From: Oikopleura dioica
Taxonomy: Eukaryota > Chordata > Appendicularia > Copelata > Oikopleuridae
Reading direction: 5' to 3'
NCBI GenBank assembly: GCA_907165135.1
Contig: OU015567.1
Location: 7,507,001 to 7,571,000 of the forward strand
DNA length: 64,000 nt
The stretch's first letter is position 1; every line of letters starts with the position of its first letter. Shown one piece after another: positions 1 to 15,365 of this stretch. The position numbers and the translations under genes were made by a program. The notes beneath the pieces are model-generated. The model was not told the origin of the DNA. It saw only the letters and a program-made list of their open reading frames with translations, and did not search any database.

Positions 1-141
1 GGCTTCTCTTGCTCACTACACTCTACGACCGAAAGAGAAAAACAACAAGTGTAAATATTACATCTTCATCATGTTTATTGGCAGAAAGATGGTTCAACAC
101 CAGCAAAAGAACATGAGAAGGGCTTCACCGTAATCGGCCAT

Positions 142-1021
<880 letters not shown>

Positions 1022-1115
1022 CTACCTGTCTAAACTCAAAACAATGAATAGTTATCTTACACAACCACAAGTCCAGAAATCGACAGAATCCGTACGCAAA
1101 TGGCCGGAGCCGGAT

Positions 1116-1814
1116 TTATTTGGCGGCAGCAAGGGCAGCGAGAACGGAGGCCTTCTTTTCGTCCTAAAAAGGGATTGAGAAAAGTGTTCAAAAATGATGG
1201 TGAAATCAAGGAAGAGAAATCACGAACCTGCTTGGCAGCTCGCTTCTCTCGCTTGAGCTTGTTCTTCTCTCGCTGGACGTGAGCCTGGGCTCGGAACATA
1301 GCGGCTCGGCTTCGTCGGGCCTTCTCCTTGTGGATGTGCTCCATCAAGACTCGCTTGTTCTTGAAGACATTACCCTTCGCCTTGAGGTAAAGCTCGTGGT
1401 ACATGTGCTTGTCGACCTTCTCCTGCTTTCGGTACTTGGCCAAAAGTCGTCGGAGAACTCGCTGACGTCGCATCCAGAGGAGCTTGACGGGCATACGAGC
1501 GTTGGCAGTACCGAGTCGCTTACCGGGGCCAGTGTGTCGACCCTTTCGTCGGGCTTCGGTGTTGGCTCGTGCTCGGGCCCGAGAGTGGACAACGGTGGGC
1601 TTCTTGATGATCAGACCATCCTTGATGAGTCGTCGCACCTGATGCCTGGTAAATTGTTAGCGACTTACTAAACACGGCAAACGCACGAAACGTCAACTTA
1701 CCTCGAGTTGGCGTTGGAGATGTTCTGGTTTTCATTGGGGTCCAACCAGACCTTGTTTTTACCGCACTTCATGACAGCGGCGGCGAGCCGCTTCTGAAGG
1801 AGGAGAGCCGACAT
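1116..1814 (-). CDS. RPL19: 60S ribosomal protein L19 (eL19)
   Basis: Structural protein of the large ribosomal subunit that forms an intersubunit bridge. Three exons, 1814-1702, 1645-1228 and 1163-1116, give 192 residues, the usual animal length. The N terminus starts [20 protein letters not shown] and is followed by the family's [15 protein letters not shown] and [19 protein letters not shown] segments, then the long basic helix of alternating R/K/E. Introns are short GT-AG. A TTTTTAG acceptor sits six bases upstream of the start codon, 136 bases after the POLR2B stop on the same strand, so this is probably the middle gene of a POLR2B-RPL19-RPS27A polycistron. Recognition is secure from motif order and length. 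Confidence 0.97.
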
Positions 1815-1950
1815 GGTTGTCTAAAAAGGGCGGAGGTTAGAGACTTGCTTTTTGAATATTTTCGGCAGTAGATTTAGTGGCGGCCTTTGGTGGCAGGCGC
1901 GTCGGAGAAGAAAAGGACACGTGAAAAGTGACAATAGTTTAGAAATTTGA

Positions 1951-5924
<3,974 letters not shown>

Positions 5925-6609
5925 CCAGGAGTCCGTTTCAAATCTCTTAAATTTGAATTTTGCATTTTATGTCTCTCGGAAAACGGAAACATTCGAAAGA
6001 AAACGAAATTGTGAACAGTGGTGTGGGCAAGGGGCAGTCAGTTTATCAAATGACGCCGTTTGATTGGCCCATTCGTTTTTAAGCCAGAATCGGGCGGCCA
6101 ATCGAAGCGCGCGCCCGCTCTGAGGAACGACACGTAACCACATGAGCCCGATACTACGATTCTGGAATTTTGCTAGAAAATTATTTTTCGTAAGACGACT
6201 GTTTTCGGTCACCAGAAGGTGACTCATCCCGAATTTGATTAAATATCGACTAGTTCTGACGAGTGACTATAGACTGGACCCGGCACCCTGAGTCAGGGTC
6301 TCAAAGATTTAACCGAAAAGCCGCGTAGCGGCTTGGGAAAATTACCTGAGTCAGGTGTTTGAGCTCAGTCCATAGAACGACTAGTAAACTGACATGCTTC
6401 ATCCCAAAAGTGTCATTTATCACTGTTCAATTTCATGTAAAGGAGAAACGAGAGTTGTGTAAGTTCAAAAGATATCTCTATTTTATCTTGAGTGTGTTTT
6501 GGTATGGTGGGACAAGAACTGTCAGGATAATTGTGCGAATATATGGCAGTGTGATAACTGGATGAAAGTTTTAATTGGATTCTAGTTGATTCTGTGTCGA
6601 ATTGACGGT
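5925..6609. other. Intergenic DNA between POLR2B and MCM2
   Basis: No gene seen. The POLR2B promoter must lie near 5925-6200 (minus strand). One short copy of the palindromic repeat family occupies about 6267-6375. Short ORFs here have no recognisable motif. Confidence 0.5.
6267..6375. repeat. Short palindromic repeat, copy 1 of the AGCCGC family
   Basis: An inverted repeat: CCTGAGTCAGG-like blocks on both sides, a central hairpin made of AAGCCGC / GCGGCTT, and outer arms ACTGG...CAGT. The same building blocks recur at 52884-53078 and 63665-63906, which are longer and better preserved. It lies intergenically. Ends are approximate because no clear target duplication survives. Confidence 0.6.
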
Positions 6610-9600
6610 TTATTCCTTGACTCGTCGGATGACCTTCCTTTGCTTGTCGAACTCGAACTTGTGGCTGCGGAAAATCGCCGAATTGTACAAGCCCTTGAAG
6701 CGAGAATGTAAAAAGGGGCGAAACAAGAAAAGTCTTTACCTTGCAAGATGTAATGTTCATCTGTCTAGCCTTGTCGAGCAGATCCTTCTCTGAGATCTCT
6801 ACGTTGTTCGCCTTGTCCAAATCGTGCTGGAATCTGTTTCGGAGGTAGAATGTCTGCTCCTTGATCAGCTGCTTGAGCAAGAACATCAACAATTCGTTGT
6901 TGTCTCGTTTGTAGCTAAAAATAAAACCCGTGTGAAGAAAATTCGAGAGGTGATAAATTTTCGCTCACCTGAGATATTTTGAAAAGGTCTTTCGCATCTG
7001 TCTGGCGACAGTGAATTTCTGCGTCTCAATGAATGACTCAAGAACGACTCGGATGCCGATGTTGACGTCTTCTTCCAGCACCATGTTTCGGAGATGCATC
7101 TTCGCATTCGCCTCGGCCAGACGGATGACGGATTCAATATGACGAACAGTGATTGGAATCGAACCTGTCGCCATCGATTCTCGTCGCAACTCGGCGTACA
7201 TTCGCGCCACTTTGTCTTGCTCCATGTCGAGCTTTGGATGCACCTAGAATTTTCTTTTTCAAGCAAAATCATTGATAACCCCCTTACCTTCATTCGCGCG
7301 TACTGAATGTATTTCTTCAACAAATCGGTTGGGATGTTATCCAAATCGGATTGAATCATCACTTCTTCTTGCTCCCTTTCTTCCTCTATGAAAAAAGTTT
7401 TGACTGATCAAAAAAGGTTGATTTACCATCGGCAAGAGGGTGGTTTCGCGAGTGCGATCGCAGAACAAAACGGGCAAGCTGCTCATCTAAAATTAGCGAA
7501 ATTTAAAATCATTGTTGTCTTCAAGTTTTTACCTTGAACAGGGTCAATTGTATCCCGCACAACACAAAGCACATCGAAACGAGAGAGGATAGGCTCAGTG
7601 AGATCGACATTGTCGGAGAAAGTAATAGAAGGATCGTACCGACCGCTGATAGGATTGGACGCGGCAATGACTGAGCAACGAGCCTAAAATAGAGTTCGCC
7701 GATAGAGTTGCTTGAAAACCTGGTTAAGCTACCTGCAGCTGAGTGTTGATACCGGCTTTTGAGATGGAAATAGTCTGTTGTTCCATAGCTTCGTGAATTG
7801 ATGTTCGATCTGAGTCATTCATTTTGTCGAACTCGTCAATCAGACATGTTCCCTCATCGGCCAGTACAAGCGCACCAGCTTCAAGAGTCCACTCTCCGCT
7901 AACTGGATGTCGTTGAACGTAAGCAGTCAAACCTACAGCCGAGGCACCCTGTCCAGTAGCATAGACGCTTCTTGGAGCGATCTTCTGCGTCGATTTCAAG
8001 AACTGAGACTTGGCAGTTCCGGGATCACCGCAAAGGAGGACGTTGATGTCGCCTCTCAGTCTGTGCTTCCCGTCGATGTTTTTGCGAACACCGCCAAAGA
8101 GTGATAAAGCAATGGCTCGCTTGATATTGTCATGGCCGTAGATGGATGGAGCGATGGATTGGCAAATTCGCTCGCCAATGCGCTCATCTTTCGACAACGC
8201 GCGGATCATTTTGATATCTTCTTCTGTGATAGCGCAGCTGGTGGTGCGGGCCTGTGAGTTGATTACGTGGTTGGCAAGGAGGACAGTGGAGAAGACAGGA
8301 AAGCCGTTTTTCGTGTTGAGCGAGCCATCGTATGAGTGGGAATAGATACCAGTGATGCTGACTTCATCACCGGGTCGACAGGAATCGACTAAGTCCGCGA
8401 GCAGGATCACATCCTTCGATCGAGGAAGACGGCCGGCTTGAACTGTAGCTGGCGACTCTTGAAGAGAGACTCGCTGATAATTCTGATAAATGGTTTCTTC
8501 CATGTTGACCTCGAAGGGTCCATATGATTGGCACTGAGGGCATGTTCCTGGCTTGACTTCCTGATTCTGTCCCTGCGCAAATGGGCCAACGATTTCGCCA
8601 CATTTGAGGCAGGAAAATTTGACCATTCTCATCTGGGGCAAAACACCAGTTGTGGAAGCAATGACACCGTGAGTCTTGATAAGCTGCTCCAAGTGAAGCT
8701 GTCGCAGAGCGTTGATTTCTTCGACGAGTGGTAGCTTTGTGATGCGCACGAAAATTTCGGAATGTATGTTGGTGTAGCGGGGGAAGGAGTTGGTCACCAA
8801 CTCGGTGGCAGCTTTGTTCATGATTTGCAGCATGACTTCAGGCACTTCTGGCAAGAAGTAAGCGAGCGAGTTGGCTTCGGAAGCGAGATTCGTGAACTCC
8901 ACTTCCAGCGACTGTCGGTTGTCCATCACCATATCGTAGATGGCCTTTTTGAAGATGGGGTGGCCGTTTTCGTCCTTGGCTGTGCGCATGTATTGCTGGA
9001 AACGAAGGTAGAGTTCTTTGTTGATTTGGGGTTTTTGGACCCATTCAAGAAGCGAGTGTCCTTTTGTGTCTTCGATGTTTTCAATTTTTTCGTACTCTTC
9101 TGCGCCATCTTCGTAACGATCGAGGCGTCTTCGTCGACGAGAGTGATCCACCTAGAAAAAAGATTATATAACTCTATTCGTCATTATTAACGATATAAAG
9201 TCGTGTATATATAATTACATAATGATCCTACATCGTCATCTTCGTCATCGTATATCAAGTGATCCATTCCTCGACCTTCGCGTCGATCTCGTCGGTTCAG
9301 GTCTTGCTCTGCTCGCGCTCGTGCATCTTCGTCATCATCGACTTCGGCGTCGTCCAGCATTTCTTCGCCGTCTAATCACTTATGGAACGAATTCGGACTC
9401 TATTTCACTCACCGAGGTCGCCTCTATAATCGTCCAGCTCCGGAATCGCTCGATAATCATTCTCCATTCCATCGCCGAAGAGTTCATCGCCCTCTCCTTC
9501 ATCAGCGTCTCCTTGGGCGTCGAGAAGGTGTTCCATTCCTTCGTCGATTTCATCGACTTCATCTCCGGCATCTTCCTCGAAGGGACGATTTGGAGAAGCT

Positions 9601-9668
9601 GGACGATGTGGATCTGGTGATGGCGGGTTGATTTCGGACGTTCCCAATTCACTACTGTTTGGATCCAT
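6610..9668 (-). CDS. MCM2: DNA replication licensing factor MCM2
   Basis: Subunit of the MCM2-7 helicase that is loaded at replication origins in the nucleus. Nine exons (9668-9413, 9371-9232, 9151-7733, 7683-7533, 7486-7427, 7385-7288, 7243-6969, 6914-6740, 6693-6610) give 885 residues, typical for MCM2. The N terminus is acidic and Ser/Pro-rich, as expected for the kinase- and histone-binding tail. The zinc finger is C-x2-C...C-x2-C (CLKC and CPQC). Walker A reads GDPGTAKSQ, Walker B LIDEFDKM, and the arginine finger is in the ILSRFD motif. MCM2-specific [15 protein letters not shown] is present. The start codon follows a TTTTCAG acceptor by one base and lies 81 bases from the RSL24D1 stop, so the gene is probably second in an operon and trans-spliced. 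Confidence 0.97.
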
Positions 9669-9672
9669 TCTG
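9669..9672 (-). promoter_or_regulatory. Candidate trans-splice acceptor before MCM2
   Basis: A CTTTTCAG acceptor lies one base before the MCM2 start codon in the 81-base gap after RSL24D1. No in-frame upstream exon explains it, so spliced-leader addition is the simplest reading. Confidence 0.55.
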
Positions 9673-9749
9673 AAAAGTACAAGTTCCGCGGAGTGAAAAC
9701 AACGAGGAAAGCACGAGGCAGAGATATATATTTATCAAGTTGTGATGTT

Positions 9750-12700
9750 TCAATTGACAACCATCTCTTCGCTAGCAGTGACCATCTGTTCATCTTCTGA
9801 TTCCGACTGTTCCTCGATCTCGACCTTTCCTCTTCCAACTTTGATGCGCTTCTGCATCTGATCTGCCTTCTTCTTTTCCTTGAACTGGTTCAGCTTCTCC
9901 TTCACAACAGCCTTAAGGGTAAAACATGAAATCGGCGCGGCGCGCCCGCCCGATCGGCGCCCCGCGGTGACCTACTTTTCAAAGACAGGGCAAATCTGAA
10001 CGGATAAAGCTTTTTACAAAATTTTTTTTGATTTAGGATCGTCAAAGCTTTTTCTGAAATTATAGCAATTTTGAAAAGAAATGATAGCAAGGAAGAGTTC
10101 TTAAATGGCGTGAGTTGGTCAAAGTCTATCTCCTCCCACAATTTTCGTCCGATTTTTACCAAAAGATGAGCCTGTAGAGCTTCGTCTAATCTACAATTTC
10201 GTAGTTTCAGATTTTGAATTCTAGTTTCATAAATTTTTAAAAGAATTTTTTAAATGAGCGCTCTCTCGCCGCTGCTCGCTTTTTTCCCGCGCTCCTCGCT
10301 TCAACTACCTGCGCTAAATTCTGAGCAAATACTCTATGTGGGTCAGCGTATGCTGAATTTCCGACTGAAATGGTTTGAACTGGTGGTGATAATCATGCTT
10401 CTAAGGATGTTGATAATCCTTTTTCTTCAGCATTTTCTTGAGTTTGGTGGAATGCGTTCATTTACTATGCCAAAAAGATCTAAAAAATACGACAGAAGTG
10501 ATAATTTCAAAAAAGCAAAAAATGAAGAAAGAGAGATGGAAAAAGATCAAGAGAAAGATTCAAAGGAAGTCGGCGTCCAAACAGAGGAGCCAGAAGAAGA
10601 TGACGATGATGAAGAAGACTCTGAAGACGGAGAAATCGAAGAAGAGCAAGCTGAAGATGATGACGATGATGAAATCGAAGAAGAGCAAGCTGAGGAAGTC
10701 GAGCCAGAAGATGAATACGCTGAAATACACGATGATGAGAACATTATTGTCACGCTCAAAATAATCAGGAACATTCTACGAATCGTTGCGTGTCCTGGTT
10801 GCCTCAAGATTGGGGGACTGTGGCTGGCAGCTTTGAGTTTTGAGTATGTACGTCTTCATTTCGAGCTTGGATGTAACAACTGCAACAAATTCAAGTACAA
10901 GTGCTGGATGACAGAAGAAGCGTTCAACAAAATCTTCACATTTGCTCAAATTTTGAGCGGAATAAAGGACAGCCAGATGAAAAGATTCTTAGCAACAATA
11001 AGTTACGCTGCAAAAACTCGTAATGGACGTGAAATTTCTCCTGTTTACAACAACGACATCAACTCAAAAGCTTCAAAATGCAAAGAAACCGTCAATCAAG
11101 CAGTCATCCAAGAGTGTGAGGCTTCTATGAACTCAAAAATTCAAGAGTTCATCGAATTTCATCATGCCCATCCTGGCGAGCGCGTTGCAGTAAGTCTGGA
11201 CGGCAACTACAACGACCGCGGCCTTTTGCGTAATCAAGCCCAGGCCTGTTTTGTATCGCTTATCGGAATAATGCAAGGCAAACCATCAGTACTTGGAAGT
11301 GTCATTCTCAAAAGAGCACAAGAAGCAAAAGAAGAAACCATCATTAAAAATTCGAAAGGAAGAATTGCTCCTCGTGGAACTCCTCCAAATGCATTGGAAG
11401 TCATGGGTGTGAACATTCTGTTTGAAGAAGTACTACAAAAAATTCAAGTCGCTATTCCAGAAAAGAAAATTTACATTTGCGCCGATAAAGATGCAAAAGT
11501 TCGAAGCGCAGAAACAAACAAATATAAAAATGGGCCGAAGAAAGGGATGGAAATTTTGCCGAAAGATTCTTTTCAATGGACTTACGATTCCGCGCATCTT
11601 CTGAAAAATATAGTCTACCACGCTGAGAAAAATTTGCCCATCGGAAGTTCAAAAGACAGATTCACAAAAAAACAAGTAACACAAGTTGGAACAAGGGTTC
11701 AAGATGCCTCAAAACATATAATGAATAACGATCTCTCTCTCGAAGAAGCGAAATTGAAAATGGATAAAACACGGAGACACTCTTATGGAAAACATGAGCT
11801 TTGCGATGAAAATTGTCAACAACTTCCTGCGATTCTTCAGCCTCATGGAAATCTAACGCAAGAAAAAATAGAAGAACTAATCGACGAACTTTACAGAAAA
11901 AAATTTGGAGAAGAGTTTATTTTATGTCTTCTAAATAACGGTTCAACATCATATAACGAGTATCTTCACAGCCTTATTTATAATCGACACTTATTTGCGA
12001 AAGGAGATCCCGCTGGTCCCTTTACTCAGCGATTTGATGTTGCTTGCAATCTTGGAATTCTCATTTACAATTATTCTCAAAATGAAGCTATCAAAAAAGT
12101 ATTCAATCGACTTGACATTGGAACTGGTGAAATCGGCCTCAAAAGAATGGAGAAAATTGAAATTAGACGAAAAGAAACAAATAAGAAGCATGTCACTCCT
12201 CATAAAAATTCAGTCAGACAGAAACGTCGGATGTCGCAGAAACAAAATCGTCAATTTGGAACATATGGGAATAGAGTGCAGCGAGAGATCGACGAAAAAC
12301 GGGCTGCGGCACTTGCAAAACTTGAAGAGGAAAAGAAACTTGTGAATGTGAAGAAAATTGAAGGAGAAAAGAATATTGGAGAAGAAAAGAAGATTGAAGA
12401 AGAAAAGAAGATCGAAGAAGAAAAGGAGAATCTGGAAAACTTTTTGTAAACTTACTTTTTTTTCTTTCAAAACATCCGTCTCTTTATCAAAATACAACTA
12501 TGAATTCTGAACTGAAAGTTGTTATGAATTTGTTGCAAAAAGAAAAACACGATCTAGAAGTGAAAAGGGCATTCGCAGGAGCGCAGCGTGAGAAAAAGGC
12601 GGCCGCGGCGTGAGAGCAGTTGTTTTGAGAGGTCATTAAAAATTCTAGAAAAATCAAATTTGAAAGTTACTCTACGAAATTAAAGAGCAGACGGAGCTCT

Positions 12701-13640
12701 ACAAGAATATCTAAGTTTGACGAAAATCGGACAAAAATTGTGGGAGGAGATAGAGTTTGACCAACTTATATCGTTTTTTAATATTTCCCAATTTTCAATT
12801 CTATTCAAAATTTTCATGAAAAGAGAGTAGGCTTTGACGATCATAAATCAAAAAAAATTTTGAAAAAAGCTTTATCCGTTCAGATTTGCCGTGACTTTGA
12901 AAAGTAGGTCACCGCGGGGCGCTGATCGGGCGGGCGCGCCGCGCCGATTTCATGTTTTACCCTTAAGCGAAAATTGTTTATCAAAAACTAGGCTGATTCG
13001 ATTTACCTTGAGTCGCTCATCCTGAACCGCGGGCGCCTGCACGATTTTGAGGTTTGTGTCCACTTCCCATAAATCTGCTCGTTTTTGAACCTCCTAAAAA
13101 TAATTGAAGGAAGAAGGGTTGGGTGGACTCGCCTTTGAAACAGCCAATCTGCTGAGAATATGATGTGCTTCTCGTTTTTGTCTGATCGCGCTGATTTTCT
13201 TGACCGCTTTGACGGTATCCTGCATGAGTTTTCGATCGTATTTGACGGGCTCGTTTCGTCTCTGGAAAAAGGGGTTGGAAAACGAAGAAGAGGAGGTGAT
13301 GTTACCTTTTCGAATTCAAGGGAGGCGTCGCAGGTAAGTTCCTTTCCGTGAGCCTTTCTGTACGCCTTGGTCCAGCGGATCTTTCTTGGGTTCTTCTTCT
13401 TTTTGAACATTTTGTTGCACTTAGCCGTGCAAAATCGAAACTGTTTTGAATCGTTTCTGAACATTTTTTTGTGAAAAAAATTTTTGGGTCCCTTCTTTAA
13501 CGGGTCAATTTAGAAATTTCTAGCAAAAAAAAACTAATTTTTAATTGTGAAAAAAATTATATGAAATTTTACCTGACGAAAACTGTTCCATGACCTGGAT
13601 AGACCGGGGCCGAGCAGAAGTAGCATTTCTCGACTCTCAT
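9750..13640 (-). CDS. RSL24D1: Ribosome biogenesis protein RLP24 (RSL24D1)
   Basis: Nucleolar L24-like factor that occupies the eL24 site on pre-60S particles. Five exons (13640-13573, 13456-13306, 13261-13133, 13093-13007, 9911-9750) give 198 residues. The start [18 protein letters not shown] and the FRFC-x3-C zinc-finger half, then [21 protein letters not shown], are diagnostic of RLP24. Intron 3 uses a GC donor (13132-13131). Intron 4 is about 3.1 kb because a TTAA-flanked DNA transposon (9917-12962) sits at its 3' end. Without the element the intron would be about 45 bases. The acceptor that continues the frame is TTAAG at 9916-9912, whose TTA A part is the target duplication. The C-terminal exon is acidic, Glu-rich. 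MCM2 follows 81 bases downstream. Confidence 0.92.
9917..10280 (+). repeat. Left terminal inverted repeat of the Kolobok-like transposon
   Basis: Matches the reverse complement of about 12590-12962. The outer ~130 bases are nearly identical and very GC-rich at first (CGGCGCGGCGCGCCCGCCCG); similarity continues with indels up to about position 10280, overlapping the start of the longest ORF. Confidence 0.8.
10254..12449 (+). CDS. Transposase, Kolobok / Mutator-like DDE type
   Basis: Predicted nuclease that cuts and inserts the surrounding element. The longest frame is 731 codons; the first ~71 codons overlap the terminal repeat and look non-native, so the real start may be the Met of MPKRSKKYD at 10467. 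Next comes a long Glu/Asp-rich tract with two copies of EIEEEQAE, then a zinc-ribbon-like CPGC...[11 protein letters not shown] at about residues 180-220. The catalytic-like core has [11 protein letters not shown] (first Asp, about residue 319), [10 protein letters not shown] (second Asp region, about 420), a YDSAHLLKN block and HELCDENC near residue 525, which parallel the D, D, and C/H-rich blocks of Mutator-like transposases. The C terminus is a Lys/Glu coiled coil. No stop or frameshift is seen. Exact catalytic residues were not aligned. Confidence 0.8.
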   Translation: MSALSPLLAFFPRSSLQLPALNSEQILYVGQRMLNFRLKWFELVVIIMLLRMLIILFLQHFLEFGGMRSFTMPKRSKKYDRSDNFKKAKNEEREMEKDQEKDSKEVGVQTEEPEEDDDDEEDSEDGEIEEEQAEDDDDDEIEEEQAEEVEPEDEYAEIHDDENIIVTLKIIRNILRIVACPGCLKIGGLWLAALSFEYVRLHFELGCNNCNKFKYKCWMTEEAFNKIFTFAQILSGIKDSQMKRFLATISYAAKTRNGREISPVYNNDINSKASKCKETVNQAVIQECEASMNSKIQEFIEFHHAHPGERVAVSLDGNYNDRGLLRNQAQACFVSLIGIMQGKPSVLGSVILKRAQEAKEETIIKNSKGRIAPRGTPPNALEVMGVNILFEEVLQKIQVAIPEKKIYICADKDAKVRSAETNKYKNGPKKGMEILPKDSFQWTYDSAHLLKNIVYHAEKNLPIGSSKDRFTKKQVTQVGTRVQDASKHIMNNDLSLEEAKLKMDKTRRHSYGKHELCDENCQQLPAILQPHGNLTQEKIEELIDELYRKKFGEEFILCLLNNGSTSYNEYLHSLIYNRHLFAKGDPAGPFTQRFDVACNLGILIYNYSQNEAIKKVFNRLDIGTGEIGLKRMEKIEIRRKETNKKHVTPHKNSVRQKRRMSQKQNRQFGTYGNRVQREIDEKRAAALAKLEEEKKLVNVKKIEGEKNIGEEKKIEEEKKIEEEKENLENFL
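12590..12962 (-). repeat. Right terminal inverted repeat of the Kolobok-like transposon
   Basis: Inverse of the left repeat at 9917-10280. The outermost bases TTTTACCC directly precede the TTAA duplication at 12963-12966; their mirror copy at the other end supplies the pyrimidine-rich stretch of the RSL24D1 acceptor. Confidence 0.8.
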
Positions 13641-14261
13641 CCTCTATTCTTTCTTTTGAAAAAAGAGGAGAAACGCACGGAAAAGGGAAAATGAGTGACG
13701 AGTAGCTGGAGCAAACGCGCACTGAGGGGACCCACGGTGCGCTGATTGGCCGATTTCCTTTTTGAAGCGCGAATTGGGGAATTTGAATTTCTAGTGTAGC
13801 CAGATTCTAGAAATAAATAGGGTTGAAAACGTGAGCAAGGGGGTTTTGTGAAAGAAAAAACGAGCTAGCTTTTCGTATAAAAAAATCAAGGAATAAAAAC
13901 AGTAACGATGATTTTTTTAACCACGAACTATATTTTATGAAATCTAGTACTTTCTATTGAAAAGTATTTTTATCCTACCATAACAATTGTCGATTTCCTA
14001 AACTATTTTTACAGTCTTACGGGACTTATTTTTACGCAGCACAAAACTAAGATTTATAGTGAATCAATGTACCAATGACTGGAAGTGACGAATGATTCAT
14101 TCATGACGCCATTCAAAATTCAAAGGGCCCCATATTGGTGCGCACGAGACTTTGCGCGCCAATCAGTGGCTCCAGGGCGGGCTCTTTCCCAACCCACGCC
14201 ACTTGAGCGCGAAAATCGACGACGAGCAGTGAAAAAGGAGAAGCGCGTAGTAAAAATTGAG
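13641..14261. other. Divergent intergenic region between RSL24D1 and thioredoxin 1
   Basis: About 620 bases separate two divergent start codons, so promoters for both directions should lie here. The sequence is AT-rich around 13860-14060; no recognisable gene or repeat was seen. Confidence 0.45.
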
Positions 14262-14836
14262 ATGACGCGATTTCCCCTTCGACTCCCCCTTCGTCACTTC
14301 AGCTTCCGCCAGTTTTCAATCAGCAGCAGCAGTTTTGGAAGAATTCGAGAATTGAACGATTTCGACGAGTTTTTCGAATGGACGAGCGAGGAGAAGATTT
14401 TGGTTTATTTCTATGCTGAGTGGTGTAATTTACGCGGATTTCAAATTGAAGAGGTAGAACAGAAAACGTAGAAGACAAGTACTGTATTGAAATCACGAAA
14501 AGCCCTGCAAGGAATCGACAAGAGCGCTAGAAAAATGCGTCAAAAGTTCAAAAGGTGAGAAATTCCATCAATTTTCCTTCGAAAAATCCTTTTTCTTTTT
14601 GTAAATTTTGAACCTAATTCCTAGCTGAGCTGATAAAAGTCGATTTTGACGAGTACGATGACATTTCAGCGCATTATACAGTCGATTATCTTCCTCAAAC
14701 CCTCCTTATTGCGAAAAATAAAGGTTTGGAAATCTAAAAATTACAAATTCTCAATTTGAAACTAGAACTCGATCGTTTTATTGGAAACAAAGATGAAGAA
14801 TTCATCAAAGAATTTCTGAAGAAAAACGATTTGTGA
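14262..14836 (+). CDS. Thioredoxin-like protein, probably mitochondrial
   Basis: Thiol-disulfide oxidoreductase fold. Four exons (about 14262-14429, 14503-14554, 14625-14723, 14766-14836) give about 129 residues. The first 25 residues are Arg/Ser/Phe-rich without acidic residues, like a mitochondrial presequence. The thioredoxin core is recognisable: ILVYFYAEWC, then PCKES, KVDFDEYDDISAHYTVDYLPQTLLI with the cis-Pro, and a C-terminal helix ending KKNDL. The active site CxPC is split by an intron. To keep WC-N-PCK the intron must begin TTACGC at 14430 and end AAAAG at 14502, which is not a normal donor. Either the splice is non-canonical, or the gene is decaying. A second thioredoxin follows 530 bases downstream. 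Confidence 0.75.
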
Positions 14837-15365
14837 TGACCTCTTGAAATTTTTCAATCAGAAGAGAATTTTCTAAACTCGGGATTTTTAGATAATTTTC
14901 GATGAATTTCGTTGCTCGAGCCATTTCCAGACGAACTTTCGCTTCGACTCGCCCTGTTCTTGGAAAAGTCTTCGATCTTGGCGACAAATCTGAAATTTCT
15001 GGCATTTTGCAAGGTAACAGCCTGCACAACAGACCGTAAATCGAAGAAAAAAGTGAGCCCGGTTATCAAGGAAATTTTTTATCGGTGAGAGATCTGAACG
15101 TCGAAGTTTGAAGGTACCTGCGGGAAATTCAAATTTCCAGCTTGCCTTAGGAGCGCGATTTGCAATCGGCGGCTGGGCGTTTTGCATCTGGCCTCGGGCG
15201 GGTGACACCTGCTCAATGCTTATAAAAATCAGACCATTCTAGATTTTACCCTCTTTCGATATATTTTTTCTAGAAAGGAAGCTTGAATTTATTCCCTTTT
15301 TACAAGCCTCAAATTAAATTATATCATTTTTGATAAAATGAATCTACTGCTTCTTTTTCATATTT
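14837..15365. other. Gap between the two thioredoxin genes
   Basis: No gene supported. Reverse-strand open frames here carry no recognisable motif. A TATAAAA-like stretch near 15220 could belong to the downstream thioredoxin promoter. Confidence 0.4.

Larger units (their letters stand above)
9917..12962 (+). mobile_element. Kolobok-like autonomous DNA transposon with TTAA target duplications
   Basis: The element starts GGGTAAAACATG and ends with its inverse. It is flanked by TTAA on both sides (9913-9916 and 12963-12966). The terminal inverted repeats are long, roughly 350 bases, with only about five differences in the first ~130 bases. It carries one uninterrupted 731-codon transposase ORF in the orientation opposite to its host gene RSL24D1. 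TTAA duplications occur in piggyBac and Kolobok superfamilies; GGG termini and the transposase layout fit Kolobok better than piggyBac, whose ends read CCC...GGG. Similar repeats and an open ORF suggest recent activity. Confidence 0.85.

Noticed and set aside
6221-6240. ACTCATCCC block resembling the start of a spliced-leader sequence
   Set aside because: Only the first ~9 bases match my memory of the larvacean leader, with no following donor or snRNA-like Sm site.
9222-9620. 132-codon plus-strand open frame rich in Arg/His/Leu
   Set aside because: It is the antisense shadow of the acidic MCM2 N terminus.
10547-10807. Ser-rich minus-strand open frame
   Set aside because: Antisense shadow of the Asp/Glu-rich tract of the transposase.
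14854-15208. Overlapping minus-strand open frames between the thioredoxin genes
   Set aside because: No recognisable domain and no splice support; composition fits chance.
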